Made by a program: the position numbers and the translations under genes. Below the pieces are notes generated by a model that saw only the letters and a list, made by a program, of their open reading frames with translations, was not told the origin of the DNA and made no database searches. From Caenorhabditis remanei (lineage: Eukaryota; Nematoda; Chromadorea; Rhabditida; Rhabditidae), in the NCBI RefSeq assembly GCF_010183535.1, contig NC_071328.1, forward strand, positions 9,548,001-9,612,000: a DNA stretch of 64,000 nt, read 5' to 3'. This document shows, in pieces, positions 25,401 through 37,994 of this stretch (its first letter is position 1; every line of letters starts with the position of its first letter).

Positions 25401-28400
25401 TTCGGAAATTTAGGACTTCTTCTGTGTACTGAAAGAAATCATCTCTTGAAATTTTGAAAAATTCTCTAAACTGTCGAAAATTAAGAGCTACCTGGTTGAT
25501 CAGCTTGTAACTTTTGAACTTCACAGATCTAATAAAAATTGTATGAATACAGTTGAACCAGACAATCGAAAAGAAGAAGCAAAATAATGATGAGAAGAGG
25601 AAAAAGAGGAAAATGAGAAGTGTATTATGAAGAGAAAAAAAATGGAAAAGAGAACTAGTTTGTTTCCGCTTTTTTGCCTCATGACAGCAGATTCAGAAGC
25701 AGAAAAAAGAAGAAGAGAGTACTGTAATTACAGAGAAACATATAGTACATTAATGATATTGTTAAGCTTTAGAGACATGATAGATATCTGGATTAATTCA
25801 CTTGTTCTAGTGGAGAATATACAACTTCTAGGACACTATTTGATTCAAAATTTAAAAAGTTTTAACCGACGGTAGAGGAATCGCAAAATCATTCTGTGTG
25901 GAATTTGTCACAGCAGACACTCTTTGACGTTGTCTCTTTTATACCAGAAAAAGATCCGTCCTACCTGAAAAATGAGAAACCACGTGGTCTACCATCTACA
26001 AGTTTCTCAAAGCCAGCAACTCCTCCCGACTAAAAATAACTCATTTTGCAAGGAAAACCCCCTCTTCGAAATTAGTGATTCCAGAATCCAAGTTATTTTT
26101 ATAATTATTTTAAGAAAAAGATCTTCGATCATGACTTTGAAAAATTTATTGCAACGTTAAAAGACCAAATTAGTTGATAGAAGAAGGATACTGTAACTGA
26201 GAAAAGAATTTCAGAAAATCCAAGTTTGAATATGAGATCCAACGATAGAAACCATTCGGAAGGTGGTTTCTTGTCTTCCTCTTTTTGGCGCAAATGACTA
26301 GTCGACAAGTGGAAAATAAATTGGAAGAAATGGAATTGATTCATCGAAAAGAGGAGAGAGACGAAGGACTCTTCTTATTAGGAAAATGAATGGGAAAGGA
26401 CAGGAAGAAAAAGGAAAAAGAAGGAAAAGGTAAAAGAAGAAGAAGGTCATTTGGAATTACAAGGTAGCTTGTCACTCACAGAATTGAATCAAAAATGGAA
26501 TGAACATCATTTTGGAAAAAAAAGAAATTGGGAAAGAGGGAATGAAGAATCGGTTGCAATGCATTCATTCTGCGGAAAAAAAGTGTAAGAAGGATTTCTC
26601 GAATCGACTAAAACCCCAATAAAATAGTGAAATGAATTTCAAAAATGATTCCAAACTGCAACAGAAAAAAGGGGGTGGTCTCGAGAGGTTATCGGTTTAC
26701 TTTTTGAGTCTGACTCATTTTTTGAAGGTAAACATTCCATTGTAACATTATTGTTCATTTTTACAGTTGTCAGAGGGTTTTATTGCCTTAAATTTGCAGA
26801 TTCAATAAAGAAAATACTTTTTTAATTCAAATATTCATAAATTATTTCTATGAAACTTCCTCAGATAACTACAGGAGGTGAACACCAAAATGAGAGTTGG
26901 AACTGGGTTAAGCCTCGAATAACCCCTGTCAAATAGACTGTGAACAGTAAACAAATGAAACGTCGGCAATTTCAAAAAAGTTATTTTAACTGTCATAAGA
27001 CAGGTGACAGAAAAAGTGTAAAAAATGAAACAAGCTACCGAGAGAGCAAGAGAGTGAGAGACGCAGACAGTCAGAGAGGAAGAGCTCGAAGAAGAAAAGT
27101 GAAGGAATGGTATGCGCGGAAAAAGAAAAAGATGTGTGTATTTTTGTTGACTTAGGGCAAGTTGAGTTGGTTTAGGAGATCGGAAGAAGAAAAAGAAGAA
27201 GAGCAAAACTGGATGATGGCTCAGAATAGAGAGAACTTGAGAGACGAAGATAAATAGAGAATTAGATAGTGTCAGTAACTACAGTAACTTGTAGAACATG
27301 ACGTGTTTCAACTCATATCACTCGTTGCTTAGTTTTTGCCTTTTTGAATTTTTTCAGAACTTTGAATTGTTTTCCTTATTTCTATCTCATCTTTTTATCG
27401 AAAAGTTTTGAGAAGAATACATTTCAAAAAAGAACTATAATTGTGGAGGAAAAAGAGAAATTTAAAAAATCGAAAGAGAAAGAAGTCGTAAAGAAAAAAA
27501 CACAAAAGCCTGAATTCCCCTTTTATTCCTAGTCCTTCACTATTATTGGTAACTAGGGGTAACTAAAGGGACAGCCAAACAAAGAAATATAAAAGAAGTC
27601 GAAAAAAGAAGAACACTGGAGAAAACGTTGGAAATTGCCAGTACTTGTTACTTTCATTGGCGGCGATTTTGCAGTTTTTTGAGGTAATGAAGTAGTCACC
27701 GAAATCCTATATATTTTCAACTGCTTCTTCTTGGAATTGATGCTGAATACACCGAAAAACAATAAGAATGAAAGAAAATATTGAATATTGAATGTTGAAT
27801 AGAATGAACGAGAAAAGGAATGAGTCATTTTCAGTTTCTTTTTTTTGCTGAAACAAGAAACATGTCCGGGGAAATTAAACAGGAAAGAATGATCTCGATA
27901 TTGGAATGAAACCATCAAACAAAGATGAGATTATATTTTCAAGTTATCCGCGACTATAAAAGTAGCAAAGATTCAAACTCTTTAGATGCTAATCCCCTCT
28001 TACTGTAGTTGCAAATGCATTATTCTATTTGCAGCCATCTGTCAAAAACAGTGGAACGTCTAGCTTGTGCTAATAGAAAAAGTAATAAAACATTGAAATT
28101 GAAAACGGAAAAAAGGGTAAAAGGTATATCAAACGTAGGTTCTTTCTCTCTTTCTCTTCTCTTGAATCCAAAAGGCGGCCTGAACAAATATGGAAATGAT
28201 GTAAAATGGAAAAACGGGAGGGACAGAATGAATATGTTAATAAATAAAATGTGTTTCGTCGAGTCAGAAAAGGTAAGAATTGGGTCCGAAAATGAAAAAA
28301 GAAGTTAGAGAAAGTAGCCCTTCTCTGTCTCTCTGTATCTCAATACCTCCAATGAACTCTCTGCATTTACGTTTTCTTTCTACACCTGTGTCTCTCTTTT

Positions 28401-28842
28401 CAATGTGAAATCTAGTTCCTTTGACAACAACTCAACAGAAGTATTATGATGAGGGAAAATGGAATGAAAAGGGGGAAAAGGTGAACTGACCACCACTTGA
28501 TCCGCTCGTTATTCTGAAGAACTAGTTGGTGTAACAATGGATTCGAGAGGCAGAGAGTTTGTAAGTTCTGAAGAGATAGACAGACACACAGACAGATATT
28601 TTGGGTTCTGTTCACTTCCCTTTCTGTTTTTCTACCGTATCGAAATCTCTACTTTAAACGACTGTCAAAATAACTTGAAGATTTCTTTATATTTCTATTG
28701 TATCGTTTCGTAAATGCATTTATTTCATTTAGAGGGTTCGTTCGGAGTATAAATAACAAGAAAATTGTTTTACAAAATCTTTCACCGGGAGTAATATTAA
28801 TCATCATATATCAAAACGGTAAATATCCCATTTTTCTCAAAA
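19444..28842. other. Long gene-poor region upstream of dapk-1
   Basis: About 9.4 kb without a gene I can support. It should contain the dapk-1 promoter near 19444 and the 3' UTR of the gene ending at 28843. The plus strand is visibly purine-rich over long stretches (GAAAGAGA-type sequence), which creates many short Lys/Arg/Glu-rich or Ser/Leu/Phe-rich open frames on the two strands; none has splice signals or a domain. A TG-rich run with a following GC-richer block at about 19868-20060 may be a dispersed repeat. I see no RNA gene. Confidence 0.5.
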
Positions 28843-29628
28843 CTACACCGAAATAATCCAATCGTACTCTGGAATTTCATCTTCCTCGTCAATGCTATCT
28901 GAAAATAACACTAATTATCTGAATCTATTTGTATATTTCACTCACATAATCTAATATTGGCCAACTCAATGAATTTGAAAACTTTAGTTCCATTTCTCAA
29001 TCCACACAACTCTTTCACATATATTGAACCCTGAAATTGTACATTACACTGATTTTTCTAGATTTCCATAACCGAATTCCTACCTCGAAGCATCTTTGAT
29101 TTCCGTTTTTGAAAGAAACAATGCAGGAAATTTTGAGACTTCCATCCATTAGTGCAGTTTCAGAGACACGTGGAAACTGAAATTATAACAGGTATCTGTA
29201 GGAATTCGCAGCTGAAAATTTCTCACTTTGAATATCTCATTCATTTTCTCAACGTCCTGATTTGCAACCGTTTTACGTTTTTGAGATTTGTGACGCATTG
29301 CGGATTTGCTACATTTACGACGGAACTCCATCTGGAAAAGGTTTTGGGCGGTGAGACTTTAAATTTCTGAGTATTCACCTCCAAATGCAAATATTCCTCA
29401 AACTCTGGACGCCTTCCTTTTTCTTTTTCCGATCTGATCAACAAAACATGAACAGCCAAAAAGGATCGATTACGGTCGTAATGAAGAACTGCTTCGACAA
29501 ATTTCCGAGGATCTCTATAACCTTTAAAACCGATTGAAACGCCCCAAAAGCCATTACCGAAAACAGAAAAGATCCGGATTCCCCAAAGAGAAAATACATG
29601 AAAAAGGAGATTTCATTGATTGATTCAT
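28843..29628 (-). CDS. Small protein of unknown function, probable operon partner
   Basis: Proposed exons 29628-29598, 29521-29379, 29331-29227, 29176-29084, 29030-28946 and 28898-28843 close in phase to 170 residues. The last four are well supported by TTTCAG or TTCCAG acceptors and GTGAG/GTAGG donors. The first junction is weaker: donor TCAT|GTATTT and acceptor TTTTAAAG. Without it the frame runs into a stop, and translation could instead start at ATG 29331, which directly follows TTTTCCAG. Segments: FVEAVLHYDRNRSFLAVHVL, a basic stretch RHKSQKRKTVANQ, then SLKISCIVSFKNG and an acidic end DEEDEIPEYDW. No family recognised. It lies about 170 bp after the stop of the upstream zinc finger gene, and CTCTTACAG near 29680 could be an SL2 acceptor. 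Confidence 0.55.
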
Positions 29629-29793
29629 AGTGATCGTGATCAATATTTAAAGACAAAGGGAGTATTGTAGCAGACTGTAAGAGATTACGGTATGATCCTG
29701 ATTAGAGAGATACAGAGGGGGAGAGAAATATCAGAAATGAGACACAGACAAAAAGGAGAGACCAAATAAATAAACGGGGAAGGAATGAGAATT

Positions 29794-31489
29794 CTAACAC
29801 ATGCTCAACTGAAAAGTGGGGACTGTTGCTTCACTTTGACGGCGAAGTTTTCCTGACCTTCTGGTTCCTTCGAATGCGCTTCGACGGCGTTCAACAGTTG
29901 GAATTTGAATGGTCTGAAAGAGACGAATTTCTGATACTTCAGAATATACTTCTTTTAATTTTAAACGTATTACTTTTTTGAGAGGAAAATGGAATAAGTC
30001 ACGACTAATCTTTAACCAAATAACTACATCTTTATATTTAATCTTCTATGACTCACTGAATCTTCTGGAACTCCAGTTAACGGAGTACTTGACATTGGAC
30101 GAGGAGCTGGACTTCCGATTGGTTCTCTAAAAATAAATAAGAAATAACATTTTGAACTAGAAGGGAGAGTATTAACAAACCTCGGATGGAGAGCACGGAG
30201 GGAATCATTTGGAGCTGGAGAGTTGATAGACATGTTAGCTGAAAATACATTCATTGAGGTAAGAGATAAGGAACAACATCCCAAAATCCACAACAAAAGA
30301 CATTCTCTAAAAAACTTACAAGAATTAGCTGACGAGAATGATCTTGGACTTCTCGGAGAAGGAGATCCTCCCCAGAATTTGGGAGAGAAATTTGAGTTGC
30401 CGCCAGCTGATTGGACGACGCCTGGTGCTTCATCAGGAACACTCAAGTAGTTGGTTTGAATTGCAGGAAGTGTGAGATTTCTTTTATACGGAGCTTTCCC
30501 TGAAATTTTTAAAATGTTCCTTGCTACAGGAAACGTCCAAACCTTTGTTGATAGCTGGCGGTGTTGCTGGAATCTGAACTGAATTTCTTTTTTCTGAAAA
30601 TTTCATTGCGTTCAGAAGTTTTTCAGATGTTTTCTCAGCTTCATCCGATCCTTGAACCCATTCGTTCTTTGCTGCTGATAGCTCTCTGAAATAATATGAT
30701 TTTAGGCGTTTCATTTTTCATCTGACTAGATTCGAACAAGGGGGTTCTAGCTCACCGTTCACTATAACAAACTGTGCAAAGACTGTATTTTTGTGGATTC
30801 TGAGATGTTCCACTGGACACTGAATGGGCACATTTGTCGCAGAGAGGCTGGAAAAATGCATATTTCTTACAGTAATCTATTTTGAAACTTACAGTAGAAC
30901 ACTTTTTACACTTAGTTCCACTATTTAAAATGTATCCCAGTGTACACTGACAGATAGAACAGACTCGATTATTCCATTTAGGAAGAGGAGAAGTGCGACT
31001 GGAATGAGAAAAACAACTTTTTGGGGACGACAGAAACTGAAATAATTACCCATGAGAAATATTTCCAGGAGAAGAAAGTCCACTTTCAGATGATTCTGAT
31101 CCAGCAACAGAGCTAGCACGTCTCTTTTCTTGGAGACTTGTTTTCTTGATAGCCACGCATGTTGACAAGGATCTGGAAAATACAAATCTAGAAAACATAA
31201 TTTTTAGTTTTTTCATTAATTCAGTTTGTATTAAACCTAATTGTTCCGACTTTTTTCTCACACCGTTCCCCTTTGGAACGCCATAACCGCCCAAACCACA
31301 TATTTTCACCAGAATAAAATAAACAAATAATGGACTTAAACAGAAGTTTTAATTGACTAACCGAATCCGATTCTGTTCCGATTGTTGAAATTCCAAATCC
31401 TTTTCAAGAACATTTCTGATAGCTTGTTGCTCTTCAGCACTCAGTTCTTTGATTGAATTATTCAAAGCATCCCAAGTAGATGTCTCCAT
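29794..31489 (-). CDS. Rab-effector-type protein with RabBD helix and FYVE-like zinc finger
   Basis: Nine exons (31489-31362, 31172-31050, 30998-30893, 30847-30756, 30685-30543, 30499-30320, 30238-30181, 30126-30057, 29913-29794) close to 339 residues. The N-terminus ELSAEEQQAIRNVLEKDLEF matches the alpha helix that begins Rab-binding domains of rabphilin, RIM and Slp proteins. A zinc finger follows near residues 90-140: CSIC, CKKC, CDKC, CTVC, then RELSAAKNEWVQG where relatives have a helix ending near GAWF. The rest is Ser/Pro-rich and basic, ending RRSAFEGTRRSGKLRR. No C2 domain follows, unlike rabphilin or RIM, so it resembles Noc2 or melanophilin in layout. ATCTTCAG precedes the ATG by 2 bp, a probable trans-splice site. 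Role in vesicle traffic is inferred from the family. Confidence 0.8.
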
Positions 31490-34400
31490 TTCTGAAGATA
31501 CTTTATACAAAGAGATCAAATGAAAACTGAAATTGAGCTTTGACACTGGAGGGTTCCAGAAAGAAATTGAATAAAAGAGATAGATAAAATAATAGTGATT
31601 GGTCAGAAAAGAGACCAAAACTTCCGGTTATTTCATGAAGAGAGGAGGGATCGGAAATGCGTAATTGGAATAGACTAAAGAAGATTTGAAATGGAAGGAT
31701 TAAAGGTGAGCGAGAAGTGAAAAAAGATGAGAAGAAAAGGCCAAAAATGATTACACTCGTTCTTTGAATTGAAATTGATTATACCGAGAACTAGGGTAAG
31801 TTTCTAGGATTTATATGACATTTGAAAGACGAATCTATTCAATTCTTGCATCAGTGGAACTGAAGTTTCGACAAGATGTTACCGAGAATGAGTTATTTTG
31901 AGATCTTTACGTTGGGTAGCCTGGTGAACTTATTCGAATATATTCTGCGAGAAACCCTTTTTTGCAAATGAAGTCGGCAAAAATGTTAACAGGAACTGAG
32001 GTGGGAGCCTAACAAGCTAATAAAACCAACTAAAGTTCGCAGAAGCCATCACTAAGTCTTCTTTTAATCGCAGAAATGGATTCTCTAGACAAGTTCTAAA
32101 GTAATGACTACTTCTTACAAATCTGAAGTTTTTGTCTGAAATCTGAACGTGGAGAAATGAACTCGGATCATTCCCTGATATAAGAAAAATGTTTGAATTG
32201 ATCCACTGAAAAACCATAATTTTTCATCTCTTTTTCGACTCCAAAAACTCAATCCAATCCGTCACTGAAAAATTATCTTAAATCAAGAGAATCAGAGACA
32301 CAGTCTAGAAACCGTCAAAACAAAACACGCACTTCCTTTTTCCAACACAAAAGGAAACAATCAATAAAAAAAAAGTGTCAAAAGTCATAAATTTCCCACA
32401 TTGAATTCGAAAACTGCAAATAAAAATGGGAAAAAAGAGAAAGAAAAGAGGAACGAACTGTGAATGCGCCCCGTTTGATGGAGGCATATTCGCTTTCCGA
32501 ATGAAGCCATTTTCGTTCGATTTTTGATCGAATATTATTATTCTTTTTCCCCTTTTTTGAGAGGAAATTTGAAATTCAAATGACATTTTTGGGGAATTTT
32601 ATGTTTTCTGATTAGGGTGTGGGAGTGAAATTATTCTCGAATTGTTCTAGAAACATTTGACTTGGATAGACTCACTTTCATAGAAAACAGAAGAAGAAAG
32701 AAAAGAAAAAGAAAAGAAACCAGGCTTTTGAGGGTGTTTCTGGAAATGTTCCTCTTTTTTAAAATTAGTAAATTTTCCTTGTTTCTGTGATCGGAAATCG
32801 AATGCGAAAAAACAGAAAATGAGAAAATGAGCCATGCATGAGATCCGACAGGAAAGGGATTATCCATCCGAGTGCATCACGACACTGAAAGCCCTCAAAA
32901 TTGATATTATTATAGAAAAAGCACACGGATGGAGAGAATAGAAGGATTGGAGAAACTCAGAGAAACGAGAAGATAATCCGATATATTCGAAAAAGAAACG
33001 AATGTTTTTTCCTGCTCAAAGAGAGTTTCCATTTGAGAAGATAAGAATGAGAGAGGAGAATTCAATCGAGGGGTGTGAGATATGGAAGATTCGGGTAGGA
33101 GTCCATAACTCATCAAAATACAGAATACGATAGATCACTGATCATTCTCCTCCCACATGTCTAGACTGAAAGTGTCATATTTCAGAGAGTAGGTATGAAT
33201 AGAAAACATCAATACATAACAGGTTTTACTGGAAATCAAAAAGAGCATCTGAAAATAATTGATGGGTGCAGACTATATACTTTTTGGGCAGAACTTTCGC
33301 TCGCAATTAACTTCAGTTTTTCGAGAAATTAGGAACATTTAGTAGTCAAAAAACGCGATATTTTCCTACTAAAGGGGGAGTGGATTTCGGGAATTCGGGA
33401 ATTTAGCAGTGACCACTTTGGAATTTCGACGTTTTCCGTGTTGAAAATTTGGGGATTTTTTTAGAGTTTTTGAGTATTATCAGAGGATTGTCCATGTTTT
33501 TTCTACACGTTTTGATGTTAAAATTCCCAAAATCATTCATTCTGACTCAGTCTACCGTAGTCTACTCCACCTTATAATTCGAGAACAAAACATATGTTTT
33601 CTATCAAAATAACTCATTTGTATCTTTTATTTTCAATGTCTATTCTCTTAAATCTCACATTTGTAGTTCTGACGAAACGTCTGTATACCCGAGATCTGTC
33701 ACATGTCCGATTTAGAAATCAGAAAAAAACGGAAAGAAATCCAGGAAATTTCATCCCAGAATAGCACCGGAAATCGTGAGAATCTATGAGATATTTGTCC
33801 GATATCAGAGACATTTTCTAATCTCATCACACTCTTTGAGGAGGAAGAAAAGGAAGAGAAAATAGGAAAAAAGGGGTTGTCACATGTTGTACTCTATGGC
33901 AACCGAAAGCTCAAAAGAAGAAGAAGAAAAATGGAAAGAGATCAGTGAAGAGGAAAAAGAAAATGATATGATACGTTGATAAAAACATGGAATTAAGAGG
34001 AGAGTGAGGGGAGAAGCAATGGGATTTGAGTTTGGAGATTAGAAGATTTTGATGGACTTTGAGAGTATCGATTCGCATCAAACATCCAATGATGAGACAG
34101 ATAAAGATAATGGAATATCGAGATCAGAATAGAAGTTATTGATGTCTGTTGGGATGAATAGAAGACATGAGAACAATTGAAAACATTGCACTTCTCGAAT
34201 AAAAAAGGAGTAACAAATAGAAAAAAGAAGCGAAGGAATAGAATGTGATCCGGAATCTTCGAATGGGGTTTGGTGTCCTATTGACTTCCGGCGTTTTCGC
34301 GAATAAGAAAAAAAGAATAGTCGTCTCACTTGTTTTTCTAGAATAAAAAATTTGTAAATTTTATTACAAAATCAGAATACAGAAAAAAAAGATAACAACT

Positions 34401-34515
34401 AGAACTCTAAACGAATGAGTGGTTCCTAACAATTGATAGAAACATGAACTGGTATGACATGACCGTAAAATCAATTGAGCAAAATAAGATATGTTCAAGA
34501 TAATAATCCACAAAT
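31490..34515. other. Intergenic region upstream of the Rab-effector-like gene
   Basis: About 3 kb between two minus-strand genes. It should hold the promoter of the Rab-effector-like gene and the haf-6 3' UTR near 34515. Sequence is AT-rich with purine-rich tracts; open frames are short and without splice context. I see no RNA gene or clear repeat. Confidence 0.45.
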
Positions 34516-37498
34516 CTATGAATCAACATTATGTGCTTCTACCAATTTTCTATACAATGAGCCCTTCTTTGCCATTAATTGCTCATGGGTTCCACTCTCC
34601 AAGGCCTGAAAAAAAGCAATTTAAGATTATATCTAAAAGTTTGTGGTTACCTTCTTATCTTTAATGACATAAATTAGTTGAGCAGATCTAATTGTGCTCA
34701 ATCTGTGTGCAATTACTAACACAGTTCTTCCTTTCATCACATTATTCAACGCTTCTTGAACAAGCTGTTCTGATTGGGAATCTAATGCAGATGTTGCCTC
34801 ATCCAGAATCAAAATAGGGGGATTTTTCAGAATCGCACGAGCGATTGCGATCCGTTGTTTTTGGCCGCCTGAAATAGAAAGTAAGCTAATGAGGTATGAT
34901 CAGATTGGGGTTACCAGAAAGCTGTGCTCCACGTTCACCAACAACAGTTGAATATCCGTTAGGGAATCTGGAGACAAACTCATCTACGTGAGCAGCTCGA
35001 GCAGCATCGCGCACCTGAAATTGGAAATGATATAATGTTTTCGTGAATTGTTAAAAACATCGTATGAAAATAAACCGGGACAAATGACTGTCTACCTACC
35101 TCTTCATCCGTAGCATCTGGCCGTCCGTATCTAATATTTTCTTCCACTGACGTGGCAAACAGAACAGGTTCCTGAGAGATGAGTCCGATGACTTGTCCAC
35201 GAAGCCATTCTACATTCAATTCTTTCATATCTCGTCCATCCAGAGTTACTCTTCCTGATTTTGGCTCATAGAATCGCTCAAGAAGATGAGTGATGGTACT
35301 TTTTCCTAGAAAACGGAAGGTCCTAGAACAATTAAAAATTTCTCCAACCTTCTCCACTTGGCCCACAAAGTGCTACAACTTGTCCAGCGGGAATCGTTAA
35401 TGTCAAATGCTCAAAAACATTATGCCCTGGTCTTGTTGGATATGAAAATGAAACATCTTCAAATTTAATATCTCCCCAAAGAGTATGATATGGAATACAA
35501 ACTCCAGTATCAATTGGAATTGACGGTTCCAATCGAGAGAATTCAAGAACTCTTCCACCGGCAGTCCATCCCTTGATTGCAGTTCCAAAGATTATAGACA
35601 ATTGAGAAAGAGATCGTTGAATAGTTTGAGCAGAAACAAGGAAACTCATCAATGCTCCTGGAGTCATTTCTCCTTTTGAAATTAGATTTGATCCACCATA
35701 AAGAACTGATAGAATCATTCCATTCAAGAAAAGATTAGTTCCAGCTTGGAAAATACCAATTCCAATACCAAGTTGTTCTTGCATGGACCTTGCTTTATCC
35801 AATTCACTGTCAAACAATCGGGACTCGAGTTTTTCCATTGCAAACGCTCGGATTGTTCTCATATTGGTGAGAGCTTCATCGGATACTGCTGATGCTGTGG
35901 CAGATTGAGCTTGGGCTCTGAAATGAGTTGATAAAGAAGTTCAGCGAGATTTTCGCAAACGAGAGTAATTTCATTCGTTCCAGTTCAAAAGAGGATCACA
36001 ATACTAACCTCCTGCTCAGTTGTCTTAATCCAGCTCCAATTGCACTTCCAGCCAAAATAATACCCGGAACAACAGCTACAGTATACATTGTCATGGTAGG
36101 AGATAAGAAATAGAGAGATCCAATACAGCCAATTGTTTGAGCAAATGTTCGCAGCCCTTGACTCACACACAATTTGAACGAACTTTTGAACTCTTGTACA
36201 TCAGCGTTTAATCGGGCGGAGAGCTCTCCGGTTTTCTGGAAATGGGTTGCATTTGGAGTGCGGAAATGTGACAATGTTCATTCTCTTCGCGAATAACTTT
36301 CGATATTGGCATTTGTATTTTATCTTGAATTTGAGATGTGAGATGTTAGATTTTAAATACATTTGTGACTCAATTAAAAATTGTAATAGAACATCCATAA
36401 CTTTCTTAGTGTTTTTAAAATTTTTTTGCTGCTCCTGATGCTAGGAAACAAGTTCAAATTGTAGTTTTATTTCTGCCGACCCAGTGTTTCTATGACAATT
36501 TCCGTCCACATGCGTGGCTCTTTCGTAAAGCCAATATGACGTTTTATGATCTTTTTATTTAGCATGTAATAGTCGATTAGCCAAAGGAGAGAGAGACGCG
36601 CCAATTTTCTACATTTTCTTTGGCTCTTTCAGAGATTTTATTGCTACAATTATGAGAAAAAGGGGATGCATAAAATCAGAATGGGCTGGGCTCCGCGTTT
36701 CTGGGAATTTCATTCTCTTCTTTTCACTTTTTTTGTTTTTACGAAAGACCTTACATGAGAATCGAAAAACGCCATATCGTGATGAAGCAATTTCGCGAAT
36801 AAATCCGATCTCATTTTTGTTGCCATTCGTTCTCCGAGGATCGTTAAGAACGTAATATACAGAAAAGTAAGTGCTGACTGAGCCACGTACATTGTCATCA
36901 AATGCATTGCTGATGGTTTGAGTTGCTCAAAATGAGAGCGAAGATTTTTTGTTTCGTCTTTGATTATTCCAACAATTCCGTTTACCAAGTCACCCAAACA
37001 GAGTGGAATTTGAATATTGATGTAAGCCGAGAGAATTGCGCACTGAAATATCAACTTTGTCTCTTATCAACAGTTTTTGAGTAAACGGCATACCACAACT
37101 GCAGCGAAAAACCATCCGAAAAACGGCCTAATGAGCTCCCAGAGCTCCCACATGGTCATTGACGCATTTTGATCTTCTTTCCTCAAATGGTCAATCCTTT
37201 TGCTGCTTATTTTCGGAGCACAGGACGCCTTCCTGAATGTTATCGCTGCCAAGCCAGTTCCGAACCCACAGATTCGCCATGTTTTGAGAATAGTTGATCG
37301 GGAAATCGGTTTTTGCATCCATCGGAGAGTTGTGTATCTTAATAATAATGTAAAAAATCTTACTTTGTCTTGAAAAATCTGTAGATTTCCTTTGGAAGTG
37401 GTTTCAACTTTATCGTGAACTAACAAAACTTACGAATTTTTGCAGTTCTGTGCTAAACTTTTGAACGATATCCGTGAAATCTTGGATAGAATAGCCAT
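34516..37498 (-). CDS. haf-6: ABC half transporter, HAF/ABCB type
   Basis: Nine exons (37498-37434, 37337-37094, 37042-36755, 36235-36009, 35917-35349, 35305-35100, 35014-34915, 34868-34651, 34605-34516) close to 668 residues. One transmembrane domain (about 90-400) is followed by one nucleotide-binding domain: Walker A GPSGEGKST near 460, Q-loop [19 protein letters not shown], signature LSGGQKQR near 565, Walker [13 protein letters not shown] and H-loop IAHRLST. One TMD plus one NBD means it must dimerise. The N-terminus ([21 protein letters not shown]) is basic and lacks acidic residues, compatible with mitochondrial import as in ABCB10/ABCB8, but a family includes other membranes. The haf-6 name rests on recalled synteny with smg-2. 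The first intron ends with a weak TTATTATTAAG acceptor; other junctions are canonical. Confidence 0.92.
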
Positions 37499-37994
37499 TT
37501 TATAGTTACTAAAGAAAATCAATAAGTTCTATTCTTATCAGTGAAGCATTGACCAACTTTCGCACAAGTTTCCGAAAATGTAGAAAATAGTGAACTCGTG
37601 CGGCAAAATTGCGAAAAGCGCGTGCGCTCCTTGCACTTTTTGCATTCAGTTGTTTTTATTTTTATTATTTCTGTTCCAGATATTTAATTTTCTGATAAAT
37701 TAGGTTATTGAAAGAAATTTAGGTAATTTTCTAGAAAAAATAAGCCATTTTTACTAGAAATAGTCATAAAAATGTATTTAGCTAAAGAAAGCCATTATGA
37801 AATATTGCTCAGTTTGGTAAAGGTGTTCAATAATATACCATTGTTAGTCTTGTTTTGAGAAGTAGCTTGGCACAGTACACTAATAGTTTAAAATCACTTA
37901 AATCTCACTCTCTAAATGCACTTCCATATTAATTTTCGTTTTCTTCTGAAAGCTTCTGATACCCCGGATATAATCTTTATTATTTATTTCAGTC
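37499..37994. promoter_or_regulatory. Divergent promoter region of haf-6 and smg-2
   Basis: 496 bp separates the two start codons. TTTATTTCAG ends at 37992, two bases before the smg-2 ATG, and is a probable trans-splice acceptor. No TATA box is obvious. Both genes appear housekeeping-like. Confidence 0.5.

Noticed and set aside
37379..37395. A 15 bp micro-exon in haf-6 intron 1
   Set aside because: It would leave a 26 bp intron, too short for worm splicing. One intron with a weak TTATTATTAAG acceptor is simpler.
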